DNA of 60,000 nt from Tubiluchus corallicola (Eukaryota; Priapulida; Priapulimorpha; Priapulimorphida; Tubiluchidae), in assembly GCA_030141605.1 (NCBI GenBank), contig JAQGDQ010000133.1:312001-372000 (forward strand). The letters are read 5' to 3'. Below are positions 13,491-25,950 of this stretch, piece after piece. Positions within the stretch are counted from its first letter, which is position 1. The number at the start of each line of letters is the position of its first letter. The position numbers and the translations under genes are program-made. The notes below the pieces were generated by a model. It was not told the DNA's origin. It made no database searches and saw only the letters and a program-made list of their open reading frames with translations.

Positions 13491-16400
13491 CTTCTTTGAA
13501 ACTCTAGATTATGATCATAGCAGACCTCAGGGGATCAGTTGACAGAAATTTGTGGTAAGACGACTGCGTCTACAACCAAATGACTGCAACGGTAACAACA
13601 AATGATATGTATTTCCATGCTAGCACAATACGATTATATTATATATCAGCCAATTGTAGAACATTAATTCAAATTTGTATATTAAAATAATAAGCTGTGC
13701 CTCATTCTCTTGCAGGCTTTGAGTGTCCCAGAGCAATCAAATCTCATTCAATTAGTGAATGACTTCAAAAAGATATCAGTAGTTTTTGTAATATCTCCAG
13801 CTGTCATGTTGAAACCAAATACACAATCTCTTCTCCACAGCTATTTCGTGACGTAAGCCTGGAGTAAACCATATGGATATCTTCCTCTTGCTGTTTAATT
13901 TAGGTTATTTTAATTTATTATTTCCAAAAAAAACGCGTAGTACTGCAAATTATTGTCATTGGTTATTTGTGGTTCATCTTAAGTTAACTTTTTAAGCAAA
14001 TATTTTTGGGGGTTTATCAGCTTTATTGGGACTACCATTCTAAGGAAAACCACTTTGTGCTATTGAATTCAAATAAATATCTTCAATAACTTTTAATGAA
14101 GTTACGTAAGAATTAATCAAATGTGGTTATTACAGAATCCTTTTTATTAGCCAACAAAAGAGTTACAAAACAAAATGATTAATAGATTTCTTTGATTAAG
14201 ACATGAAAAATGAATTAGCATAAGAAAAAAGATAACGTATATAAACGTATAGAATCTGATTCTCGGAGACGGCCGTTTCGCCGCATCTCATATGCAGCAT
14301 CTCTTTTTCCGGAGATTTCAACCGACGCGATATTGTCATCTGCTTGCCGAAGCGGAACTCGCTAACCAAGATAGATGCAAAAAATGGGAAGCCCTCCGCA
14401 TTCACGAGAGAAACTGACAACCTTTCAAAATGTTGCTTAATTGAGGCTCGTTTCTTCCTCTCTCATCTAGAGCAAACACGAGGATTGATAGCGAGGATTG
14501 TGCACTTCAAGTGAAGACATATGGAAAATGTTTGCGAAGGATTGCAATTTACCATTAATTACGATACACAAAGACCAGGCGCAACTACCTAAGCGTGTTG
14601 TGTTTTCTTCTGTTACTGATAAAGCAGCGAAGAAAGTAAACGTTCCGATGATAGAGTACACCTGATCATTAAAACAAGGCGAACCCAAGACAAATTTGTA
14701 CAGAAAAGAGGAAATGTGGAAAAGCCGGGACTACGCTTGGATTTGAACAAAGGATCATTCGCTCGTAAAGTGAATGTCATGTCCATCAAGCAACTGTGCA
14801 TCATTTATCATGATAGAATTCACTTCTTATTCCTCGCCAACCAATTTAGTATTTCCAGTGGTTGGTTTACACAGTGTTTAACTTACTCACGCTAGAGTAA
14901 TCAATTATAATTATATTAACATATTATTATTAAAATACTTTAAAATAATAACTATGTCATTTTTAATTAATTTTGAGCCGAAATGGTCCGTAGGCAATTG
15001 ATTAATTATTCACAATTCTGATTTTATGATTATTATTGTAATGCTGGAATGTACTAGAATGAACCTAAACGTGATTTTAAATTTAACGATTGTGATTATG
15101 GTACGTTTAATTTAAGTTTAAAGCTGAAGTCCTGGCATATAATATAACATAAAAAGACGATAAATTAATTTCATTACAGGCCGAAAACCCATATTAAGAC
15201 ATATACACTGCCACAATAAACCTGTTCACAAGCTAACAATCGTATAATTTAAGTAAAGTTTTCACTATACACACATAACACAAGTTATGAAAATGAACAA
15301 ATAGACAGTCTTAAATATTTCCACAGCTATAAAACCTTCCACATTATGCACGCCTTGCCGATGAGTGTTGGATTCCATCCTCTGTATGCCAAATTATGAA
15401 AAAGAGCGATGTCTTGTATTTATTCTGAGGTCACACAGCGTACCTGGTATTTCTTTCAGTAGAGCATATATCGTAAGTAAACGTGGATTTTTTTCTCTGA
15501 AATCGAGTCACCAAATTGAGCAACCAGTGAAACGGCGAATCAACTAAGTGTGGTGCTGGTGCTGCAGTGCACTGTTGAGTTTGTTATTGGGGTAGCTGTT
15601 TAAATTGCGTTGGTACTGCAGATACGCAAGCTAAAAAGTCAATATCTCTTTTCGAGGTTGTTTGCAAGTCATAACACAGTACTTCACTTCATGGCAAGGG
15701 TACTTAAGTGATTTCTTTGAGGGGGTGCTCAAAAAGTAAAAAACAGTGCTAGCATACCTTCAGGTTTTCAACTATTTGCCACTTAAGGAGATAACGAAAT
15801 GCCACTTAGAATGAAGTGCTTCACTTATTAGCAAAGGATTCCCAACATAAAAACACATAGCCTATAGGCAATTGATGGAAACTTACAGATATTGATGCTC
15901 GTACGACTGAAACGTGTAACAATGTTTTGTACAACACGTGAATACGACTTAATTTGCCCTAATCAATCCAATCAGTTAGAAAACTGTTCCCTGCAAATAC
16001 AAGTGCCGCAACTTGATTGAAAAGACTCTTTGGACTAAACATCTATCCTTGCCTGTGTCTGCCTAATGTCAAACTATTGATTCAGTTATAGAGTTACTCG
16101 GGGTGGATCCAGCATCATATTAGCACACAAAATTATGCGATACGTACCTGGATATATAATTCTCCGCTTTTATTCTGTCTTGCATTTAAAAATGTTTGCA
16201 GAAAGAATTACAGTTGGTTCAGTTAATGCCTGACTACATTTTAGTATTGGACACTCAAGTTTCAGCAGTTTCAAACAAAGCCGCGCACTGTGAGGTACGT
16301 AATTCTGATTATTGATGTGTGTTACTTAACAGCGAAGTTCTTTTGATTGAAACACCCTAGACACCTGTGATTCGCGCCATGTCAAGTTGCTATTGATGCT

Positions 16401-17048
16401 AAAGTAAACAGCACTGACGCTGTGTAAAGAAATTCATGTCACAGGCCACTTGCAGAGGGCAGAAAGAAAAAAGCTATACGGAACATGTCGTGTCGTACGA
16501 ATACATTAATTTTCTACGGTTAGGTGATGTGTAAATTAAGTTAAAGAGTATAACATAACAGCAGAAGTTATAGTGAAGTTAGACACCTGCACTGCACATG
16601 TCTTGTAACCAAATAAATTTCTTAATGGAATCCGGCACTCACTGGCAGAGTGTACTTAATGTTTATGGCTGTAGTGGTACTGAAGCCTAGCTCCTTATCA
16701 CGGATAGCCACCAAAGATAACCACTGAATCAGCACAGATATCTTGTAGCTTAACGATGTTCAGACGTAAATATTAACATCCTCGTTAGTGTGATGAATGA
16801 AAACGTCCAGAATAGCCATTAAATCCGACAGTCACCCATCCATTCACTAACAAGCCTCGGCGTTACTTTATATCATTCCACACACACCATTACCTGATGG
16901 ACGTTCATTTCAAATATTGTATAAATAATTTAATTATTATTATTATCAATAGATTTTAGACTATGATAAGGCAGAATTAATAAACTTAACTGTTAATTAA
17001 TTAAAGAAGGAGAAAGATGCTGAACAGTTGTTGTGAGTGAAGCAGGTG
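13491..17048. other. Non-coding DNA
   Basis: Apart from the tRNA-like fragment near 14.77 kb nothing is recognisable. A CpG-richer patch at 14,270-14,410 carries a minus-strand frame of 74 codons with no family signature. Confidence 0.6.
14738..14803 (-). repeat. tRNA-like (SINE head?) fragment
   Basis: On the minus strand TTGCTTGATGGACATG resembles a pol III A box, and TTGTTCAAATCCAAG, about 40 bases on, resembles a B box. There are no clean acceptor or T stems, so this is a tRNA-derived repeat piece and not a working tRNA gene. Confidence 0.4.
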
Positions 17049-17100
17049 TGTTGGGCCGATAGCTCAAGTAGTAAGGAAAAACGTATGTGCGATGGAAGAG
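17049..17100 (+). repeat. tRNA-derived repeat, copy 1
   Basis: TGTTGGGCCGATAGCTCAAG is followed by GTATGTGCGATGG. The minus-strand copy in GABBR2 intron 8 (52,986-53,061) reads TGTTGGCTGATAACTCAATG and then GTATGTAATCGCAAGG, so the two belong to one family. This copy is more decayed and lacks a B box. Confidence 0.5.
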
Positions 17101-18120
17101 ATAATGGTAGAATGGTAATTTTATATACAATCTGGTAGGTTTGCAATTTTTTAGCATTTTTCTCCTTCTTCACTTACTTAGACGTTACGTTGCACTGTTA
17201 ATTGTTTTATTGGGTGATGCCCAGATATCTAAAATGTCCAGATACACAAATAGAACAGATAATGAACGAAAAGAAAAGTCAAAATTGACGCATTAAACTT
17301 TTCTTGCATTAATAACTGATGGATATAGAGATAGAGCTTTCACAACCAGACTTTAGCTCTACCACAATGTGCAGACAAACTGGAAGACTGAATTATTTAA
17401 CAACATAATTAAGAAGCTTTAGCAATGATATTCTGAAGCCTTTAGGAGAGTAGACTAGCGTCCGAGAAGTAGTTTGACAAAATAACAATGTGAATTTTAA
17501 ATGTGAATTTCACATGTATTTTTGACTTGTAAATTAAAGTAATTATTAAGTATCTCGCTACAAGTGAACGCGAATTTAGTAAAATTATAGTATTTACTAA
17601 TTAGTGAAATTGAATTTCATGTGATGTATTAATGTGATAACAGGATTAAAAACATTGCGGAATCATAAGTAAGTTCCCAAAAGTCTGAAAGTTTTTATCA
17701 AGTTTAAGACTAGGCGTATGTCTGATGCTTTTTGTTGCCCGCAGAAGTACACTCAGTGTCCTGGTTCTACGATGTCAGACATGCAACCCCAATACCTGCA
17801 GCCTCAGCGAGGAATGTTGCAGTCATGACAACTGACAAGCATGGGATCCTTTAGGACTAAATATAGCCCATCAGCGTTTATAGTTAGTCCATACCCTTAC
17901 TGCAGTCCCTGAAGGGAGTTTACATTGAACTAAAACACGAAGTATCACGATAAGACAAAATAATAAATTAATTTATTTCAGATTTTTCTATAAAAATTAT
18001 AAGATAATAAAAAGATAAAGAAATAATAGAAAATTATAATAACAGTAATTTCAACCTAGCGACGACAAAATTGCTAGAGAGTTGTGAAGTCCAGCAACGG
18101 TCGACCACACGTATTAAACA

Positions 18121-18676
18121 GGTAAAAATAGCTCCTAGTAAGGGGGTATCTAGAGCAAATTGCAATAGAATTTTTTTCAGATTCTGTGACAATACGGTTT
18201 CAGGTACCATAGAGAATGCCCAAAATCGGGAATAGTATTTTTGAGATATACGCATAAATCCAAGACGAAGCGTGCTGGGGCCAAAAATCAATTACATCTC
18301 TTCCCCCACGAGACTAAATGAACAATAGATGTTCGTAATTATGTCACAATAGTATTGTGACGTCACAACGACGACATAGATGAAAAAAGACAGTATTTTT
18401 GGAATCCTCTGGTGCACTTTTTTATCAGTCAATACTACCTATTTTCACCTACGCTCAATGATTTAGGCGACATATCAGATTTTTTGGCCCCGTCAGGCGC
18501 CATCTTTGATTTATGTGCATATCTCAGAAGTACCAAAGCCGATTTTGGCCGATTTTTTGGTGAACGTGCCTAATATATAACTCATAATCACAATTTAATC
18601 GAAGCCATAATCTAACAGAATCTGAAGAGGAAAATTCTATTGCCATTTGTTCTAGATTACCTGTTATGTTTACCTG
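18121..18676. mobile_element. Long inverted-repeat (foldback) element
   Basis: The left arm (about 18,121-18,298) matches the reverse complement of the right arm (about 18,470-18,676). Paired phrases include CTAGAGCAAATTGCAATAGA against CTAGAACAAATGGCAATAGA, TGAGATATACGCATAAATCC against TGAGATATGCACATAAATCA, and GGGGCCAAAAA in both. The right arm has about 45 extra bases. No transposase is present. The 85-codon minus-strand frame here is a translation of the left arm. A TGACGTCA sits in the loop at 18358. Confidence 0.8.
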
Positions 18677-19909
18677 TTATGTTTACAATATGAACCTACA
18701 ATATGAAGCCATGTGCCTGAGTTTTTCTTAATAAATTATTCAGATTGTCTGGATGAAGTTGAACAAGTAGAATTAATTAAACATCTAAGATCACGTGATC
18801 AAAGCTCTATAAGCAGGAATAAAGCTCACATTTAATTTTGAATGTAGCAATTACTGCTGCTCTATTGCATGTGCTAAGTGAAAACTACACGCATTATTTA
18901 TATTGGTTGATACTGGCGGACAGCCATGTGTGAAGTAACAGGATGCAAAACATTAGAAGTTAGGAGTAATAAGGAGTAATGTTATAAAAGATCAGAAGTA
19001 TAACTTTTTAACTGTTTTTATGCAAACTGTGAAAAATTCTCTTGGGTAGATATTGAATAAAATTGATTGAAAAATTAAGTTAAAAATCAGCAACATATTG
19101 TTGGGGGGAAAAAGTAGTGAATCTTCGTGAGCAGATCGCCATGAAAATGTATAATGTCTAGAATTCTAGGAAACTGTTAATTGTTGTATTTTATATATGA
19201 AAGAAATGAGTTGATGTTGCGCTGTTTTAACTGGAAATCTTACCAAATTTTACACTTGATCCATTCCGGCCAATCGGCGATATCCACTCTTACTACTCTT
19301 ACTAATATAATACTTGCGCATTACCTAATGACAAATTAAAAAGAAACAATAAAGCTTCTTCCACAGAGCAAGACGACTGCCAGACCTGCATTATTGTCAT
19401 TCGTTTTTACAAGATCATTTAAGTTGTCTTAGCCGTCGATTTTCTCCTCTAAGAATTCAATTTCATCTTCTTTCAAGAGCTTCCTACTGGAATCTCCAGA
19501 AACTTGGCAGACTCGAAATTTAATTAGTTTTATTGATTCGCATAAGCATGAATTACCGTGTATCAGATGCTACGTTATCTTCAAATACTTTTTAAGGCGG
19601 ATTCAAAACGTCGTAAGAAAATGAAGCGTCTTAAGACTATATTTTCAGAACTCGATTAAACAGGTGTATGATAAAAGCGTGTGTAGGAATGCAAGATTTC
19701 TTTGTCACTGAATTGTCTTCGTCTTCATTGGCTGTTGGCGCCTTCAGCTTTTCTAAAGAGCGCTCTGAAAATGGACCTGTATTTGCCTTTCTCATTTATG
19801 CATCGCATTTTAATCCAAAGGGACCGCCTAATCTATTAATTACGTCGAAAAGTTGCATTTCACAGTTACAGAGTTTGATTTCCATTTCATTCTGTTCAGC
19901 AACCAAATT

Positions 19910-19913
<4 letters not shown>
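18677..19913. other. Non-coding DNA
   Basis: Nothing recognisable. The long plus-strand frame beginning at 19,668 continues into the CT array and is not a gene. Confidence 0.7.
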
Positions 19914-20002
<89 letters not shown>

Positions 20003-20370
20003 ACTGTCTCTTGTTATTCTTCTTGTTCTTTTCTCCTTTCCTCTCCCTCCTGCCCTCTCTGCCTCTCGTTGTCTTTCTTTCTCTTTCCCTCGCTTCGTCC
20101 TTTTCTCTAATTCTCTCTCCCTTCTTCCCTGTATCGTTTGCTCCTTTCTCTTTCATATTTCTCCGATATTCTCTGCTGTTTTTCTCTCCTGTTCACTCGT
20201 TCACTCATTCACTCACTTACTCACTCACTCATCCACTCGATCACTTATTCACTCACTCACACACACAAACGCTCACTCACACTTACTCACTCTAAATCTC
20301 TTACTCTTTCTTTCTCTCTATCTCACTATTCTGTCTTTCCTCTATTCCTTCCTGCCTTTCTCTCTTCTGT
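19914..20370. repeat. CT microsatellite and long pyrimidine-rich tract
   Basis: Pure TC from 19,914 to 19,988, then about 380 bases dominated by C and T, including a CACT-type tetranucleotide array at 20,193-20,300. The 243-codon and smaller plus-strand frames here are poly-(Leu/Ser) translations of the array. Confidence 0.97.
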
Positions 20371-21932
20371 TTCGCAAAACCTCGAATATTGCAATGTAAA
20401 TGCAAATGACGAGTACAACCGCTACTCTTTAAACATTGATTTTGTTCAATATGCCGCCCTCACATCAACAAATCCCATCACATCTCAAGGTGGAAAAGAA
20501 AAGGAATTCGCAAATGTATTGCCAAACTTGAGTAGTTGTACAAATATTATTAGCATATTTGCATGAAGACGTTGTGTACGCAATAATAACAAGTTCAAAC
20601 GCTGAAACACAATACATAACAATTACTAGCGGCAAAAATTCGCGTCAGCTGCTCAAAGAAAGCAAAATGCGAAAAATCCATTAGGAAGTAAATTACAAAG
20701 TCACGGGCTCTGAGTTCTTGAGTGACTGTTTACCTAAATTGCGGTTATGAACCACTTAAACGCAACGACTCTGTTATTTTCATCTACAAAATCAAAAGCA
20801 AATTATTGCAACTTTTAGACGCTCTGAATGGAACATACAATTAAAAACGTGAGAATTTGCACTGAAAGATAATGTAATTTGCAAACGTAACCGAATACAC
20901 AGCAAAACTCAATAAAATGAAAAATAACCATAACAGCGATAAATATACAACTTTGGCAAACTACTTTTGGGTAAATGGTTCTTGGCCGCCTGGATTCAAT
21001 ACCCCTTCTGGGAAGTTTCTTTCGCCATACTGATCCAGGTTGTTTGCCTCGTAGAGACAGGATGTATACACACCCGAACATGGCTGAAGTGTAGTTTAGT
21101 GGCAGATCTTAGAGGGTATCTTTGATAAACAAGCAGGCTCCGGTCATGCCACAGACATCAAGTTGAGTAGGCTCAGACGTTTTGCCTTGGGTGGGCGGCG
21201 GATGTTAAAATTCATTTGTACGTCATGCACAGTTGCAGTTTGGATTTATGTGATATAGTGCATAATAACAGAGTTTTAACTGGTCAAACTTAAAGAAAAA
21301 TTTAAAAAAGTAACTTACCTATATTGAGGCAAACGTATTTAAACTCTTTTCGTTTTTGTTGCCTTCTATAGTATGATAAGCATAGTTAGCTGTTTCTGTG
21401 TGGTAAAGTTTTCTAACGAGAACATGTATAGTCTGTCTTGCGATACTGTATTGGCGACCGACCCTCATTGACTGTGATCATTCTCAAGATAATCGTTGAG
21501 CCAAAACTTGCTGTCATATTGGGTGTTATAGCAAGAAATAATGCAGTAGAAGCATACCGATATGCTACTTTTCCTTATACTGGAATGTACGACCATCAAG
21601 TTGTGTTGTAGAATTTTGAATTATAATGTAATAATGTAAAGTCATAAATTAAAAGTCCATGATAACATTACTTTGTGGACTGGTCAGAGATCAGCCTAAT
21701 TCTAGTAGTAGTATGGTTTGTTAACTATAAATACAATTTGACTAGAAAAACTGGGGTAGCAGGAAATAATAAAATTTACGGTCCATTCATTATTTTTTTT
21801 CAAGAATTTATCACAGGTGGATCATATTAACATATAAAATAAAATAGTGGTACCAACTTTATACCATTGACAAAGTAGTTATACATTTTAGTTTGATATT
21901 TTAAGCGAATAGTAAACACCAATAAAACTACT
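20371..21932. other. Non-coding DNA
   Basis: No gene recognised. An 88-codon minus-strand frame near 20.8-21.1 kb shows no family signature. Confidence 0.6.
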
Positions 21933-22223
21933 GTTAGTTTTGAAAAGTTTGTAGCACTTGAGAGCAAATTTCAAATGCATGGTTGCTCTCCATAATATTA
22001 GACAGTGCAGAAAAGTTCACACTATGATATTTCCTTCTAATTTCAATATCTCTCCGCATGTGCATAGTCTTTGATTTCTATCTTTGTCATCCCATCTGCC
22101 GGTCTCAATTCTTAAGCGATGTGCTTGTAGCCTTAGTCGAGAGAAAGCTATGCGGTATTTTTCTGTAGTATTCTCTGGTATGTTTTGGGTTTTCAAGTCC
22201 GGGTTAAATTCCTTGTAAACCAT
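21933..22223 (-). pseudogene. Decayed C-terminal piece of a non-LTR retrotransposon polyprotein
   Basis: The minus-strand frame starting at 22,223 reads KYRIAFSRLRLQAHRLRIET, then GRWDDKDRNQRLCTCGEI. This is the pattern found just after the reverse transcriptase domain of many Jockey/RTE-like LINE proteins (RLRLxxHxLxIETGRW, then RLCxxC). The frame breaks soon after CGEI. In another frame FSALSNIMESNHAFEICSQV, running to about 21,933, looks like the continuation, so a frameshift is likely. The catalytic domains are absent: this is a 5'-truncated dead copy. Confidence 0.65.
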
Positions 22224-22320
22224 ACATAGACATAGACATAGACATAGACATTTTTATTTATCTCCTCATTTACACCTGTATACAAATTGACTATTGTTTT
22301 TTTAGTTATTGATTAAAAAG
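22224..22320 (-). repeat. TCTATG repeat and probable LINE 3' tail
   Basis: CATAGA repeats about four times at 22,225-22,250 and is followed by TTTTTATTTATCTCCTCATT. Read on the minus strand this is an AATGAGGAGATAAATAAAAA-type end followed by a TGTCTA microsatellite, a common ending for non-LTR elements. It lies directly before the reverse-transcriptase remnant, in the same orientation. Confidence 0.45.
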
Positions 22321-25300
22321 GATAAATTAAGCATAAAGGAAAGAGTTAAGGGGGGTGCAGGAGAAAGGGTAGCGAAAGACCATACGTTTGATAGAGTTAC
22401 TGCTCAAAACTATTTCCTTTAGTAAGTTGTGTTGTTGTGTACAGTACACCTTCTCATTGACCGCTGGTACGTTTCTCAAGCATTTTGCTGAGTCACTGTC
22501 TACTGCACTGTTCTTTCTGGAATAACGCATAAAAACTCGCTGTGCTTATTTTGCACGTTACATCTGTTTGTTATCTTAATAGAACTTCTTAACTGTTCAA
22601 AATTGTTTTCACAACAAACGTCTTAACCGAATTTGCTCTGCGTTCATAATTTTTGCGAAGAAACTAAAGCGGTTTCTAAACATCCACTTTAAGTCCTGGG
22701 GTCGTTTTGAAAACAAACACGGCAGCATTCGACGTACACTCGTGCGGTAATGTGTTTTCGTTTTAAGTTCGATTATCATTTCCGGGAAAATTAGAGCAGG
22801 TAGTCATTTAGGGAATCGATTTGCGGTTTGGTATTTTCGGTATTCAGTCTTTCATTCAGGTTATTTGTAACTCGTGATCTACTAAAATAACTGCAACTTT
22901 TTGCGTGGCGCATGCACATATTTAGGACCAAGCATGTATTGTGCGACGCATGCGCACATCTAGAAGTTTGCCTTTTTTAATGTATTTGCTATTCATGCAT
23001 TTTAATAAGTAGAAGGATAAAAATTCCACCAAATAAGTTTTTCGTGGAATTACTATTCTTTTCTTTTTATTATTATTATAGATTGTATTTTTCAATTGTA
23101 GAACTTCTAGCCGATTACTGACTTTCCTTAGCTCATAAATGACAATCACTAACATGCAAATTAAGAATAAGAATTCTTTTTTCGAGGACCTGTATTCATA
23201 TTTCTATCTTTCTACTGAAGCCCTTGCCAGAGTAGCCAGCCAATGGTTTCGTTTGGGATGACTAACGTAAAACGAAATAGGTATTGTGCTACCGCCTACC
23301 AGTGCTAACTATGTCACTCTATCTGTTCGTTAACAACGTAATTTCTTTTATTTATTTATTTATTCATTGACGTATCCGTGTACACAATAAAATTATATGC
23401 GTAAAATAACAAAAGATGCACATTAATGAACAAGGAAAGTTAAACTGAACGACTCGCGATGAACATATAAGTCCTTTTTGGGCAAAATTGAGTTATTGGT
23501 ATAAGGATATTTTAGCATCAGACTGCAAGTTGCCAGCAAACGACTCGATGTTCTAAAGCTTAAAAGTCAGTTAGTCTAGAAAATCAAATTGCTGAAATTT
23601 TCAGGCAAACTTATCATCATGTCTGTTTCAGTCAATTCACGAGGTAGTTGCAATTATGCAGTCAAAAGCCGCTGTACAGGTAAACATCTAGCTGTTTTCA
23701 GACCATGGTCTGAAGCCGTAGTATTTGTAACCCTGTAAAAACAGCAGTTTACAGAGGGACTTCGTGATGCTCCTGTGTATCTGAGGGTTAAGCAGTGGTT
23801 TAATTGGCAGCTCTGTCTCGCTTGAGTGCATGCAGGAACCTACTAATCCCCGCTTTTTCAAAATAAGCCATACGCAAAGGCAGCGCATTTTCAGTTCCGC
23901 TTCAGTCCAACCTAGTAAGTCAATTAACTTAAAAACTACTTTAAATATTTTCTATTTATTTATTTCACTCTAAATTTCAAGGTGATCTATTAAATCATAG
24001 CTTTTTGATAAGTGAAAACTATTTTTCCCGTATTTCTCAAAACTAACTGAAGTGGACTTACTAGGTGTTTCCAGAAAACGTCTGTCTGCAAAAATACAAA
24101 TGTGCTAAAATCAGTTTTCATTAAATTTGACTAAGTAATTTACTGAATGCGGTATTTACCAGAAAAGAGATTCATTTTCATGCTCAGGAAGAGAATTCCA
24201 GTTCTTGGCTGCTCTATTGCCTATTGGGGAAGGAAGGTTTGCTGAGTGCTGATGTAGTTATGACGTGACATTAAACAAATTATAAATTTTACGTTTCTGA
24301 CGAGTAGATACTTAATTTAAGTTTTTGAGCAGCCTCATTTGCTTGGAAAAGAAAAGCCAAAACACACCATACACATTATAAGCTTTAAATCTATAGTTTG
24401 AGACGCTTTTAGTTAATGTCACTTGACGTTTTGAACTAGACGTCAAACCAAATTAGTTTATTCCGACTTTCACGCTGCAAATCTTATTAACATGCGCCGT
24501 TATTCGCCATTTTCGCATAGAAAATGCAAGCATTTAAAAACGTGACAACGTGACTGCACGTTTGACGGGGAAAACTAGTGCAAAGCGAAGAAAGTGGTTA
24601 TAATAACGTTTAAACAGAAGGACAAATCAAACTAACAAATGGCATCGAGCACTCGAGGAAGAATTAGGCGAAACAGTGAAAGTTTTGAAACTACAACGTA
24701 CATGTTACTTGATGTTTGCATTTTACCAAAACTGTGTGTTTCATGCCCTGAAAATGCCCTGTTTATAGCAATGCAGGGGTTCACCGTAGCTGGTCTGGCA
24801 GTGGGTAACTGATGCTTATAGCAAAACTGCTATTTGTGCCTGTTATGCACTATGTAGTTTGCAAACATTTGCAGTGGATAGTAAAATTAAATGGAAGCGG
24901 TTTCGAAAGCATTTTGAAAAACAAAAGAAATTTCATAAACGTATAAGCGTTTTTGTCATTTATGGTTAAAAGCTGAAACGCTGTGTGAACAAATGAATAT
25001 GAATACCTAGAGGATATCAATATCTGCGACCTTAATTTGCACCCTCAACCTCAGCACCACAAAGCTGCACATACATTCACGTAGTGTCTGCGCGCGAGAA
25101 TATTTTCAGCTTGTAGTAGCAATCGCTAGGCACGAATTGCTCGATTTCTTTAGCACAAAATCGGCGTCTATTAATGATTTGAAAGTGAACGTGCAAAAGT
25201 GAATAGAATATGACACGGATGCAGCAATTCGACACAGGCTTTAATAGAGGCGGCTCAACTCGCTCTGATAGCCAGACAGCAGCTGCTGCTTCAGTAAAGA

Positions 25301-25680
25301 CATGATAGCGTTATACTTTGCCAGAGCCAATACAAAAAAAAATCGGGAAATCGCTTTGGAGAAACTCGATTCGTGCCGCTGATTGTTATAATAGCTGAAA
25401 TTGGAGAGCTCAGCAGGGAGATGAAATTACACCATGGGAAGCCAAAGCATTTCTGCAACTCCGGGTTTGAAGAACCTAAAATGTAAAGAAAGAGAATCTG
25501 AAGACCATATTTTTACAAAAAACACTGTGATTCTCCATTATGAGTGTCCATTCCTTTTAGTGGATTTTAAATTTTACAGGAACACAAAAGGCAACCAACA
25601 ACGTAGGAGGTTGTCCAATCAATTTATTATTTAATGTGCTAACTACTATCTAACAGTCTAGTCGGCCACCGGCCAAGCAA
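22321..25680. other. Non-coding DNA
   Basis: A TTTA tetranucleotide run lies at 23,345-23,366 and another short one at 23,950. No exon recognised. Confidence 0.6.
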
Positions 25681-25734
25681 AATACCAACCACCCAACTAT
25701 TTGCCCAACGAACTAATAAAAAAATAAACTAACG

Positions 25735-25950
25735 AGCCAACCAACCGTTCAACAAATCATCCATCCAGCCGACTGACCGATCCTAACCAACCAACAACAA
25801 ACCAACCATTCAACAAAACAGCCAACCAGCAACCAACCAACCAACCAACCAACAAACAAGCCAACCAACCAACCAATCAACCAACCAACCAACCAACTAA
25901 CCAACAGCCAACCAACCAACCAAACAACAACCAACCAATCAGCTAAAATA
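25735..25950. repeat. CCAA tetranucleotide array
   Basis: Imperfect CCAA/CAAC repeats. The minus-strand frame rich in Trp, Leu, Val and Gly across it is a repeat translation. Confidence 0.95.

Noticed and set aside
19668-20399. 243-codon plus-strand frame rich in Leu and Ser
   Set aside because: It translates the CT and CACT arrays; no domain, and its length comes from the repeat.
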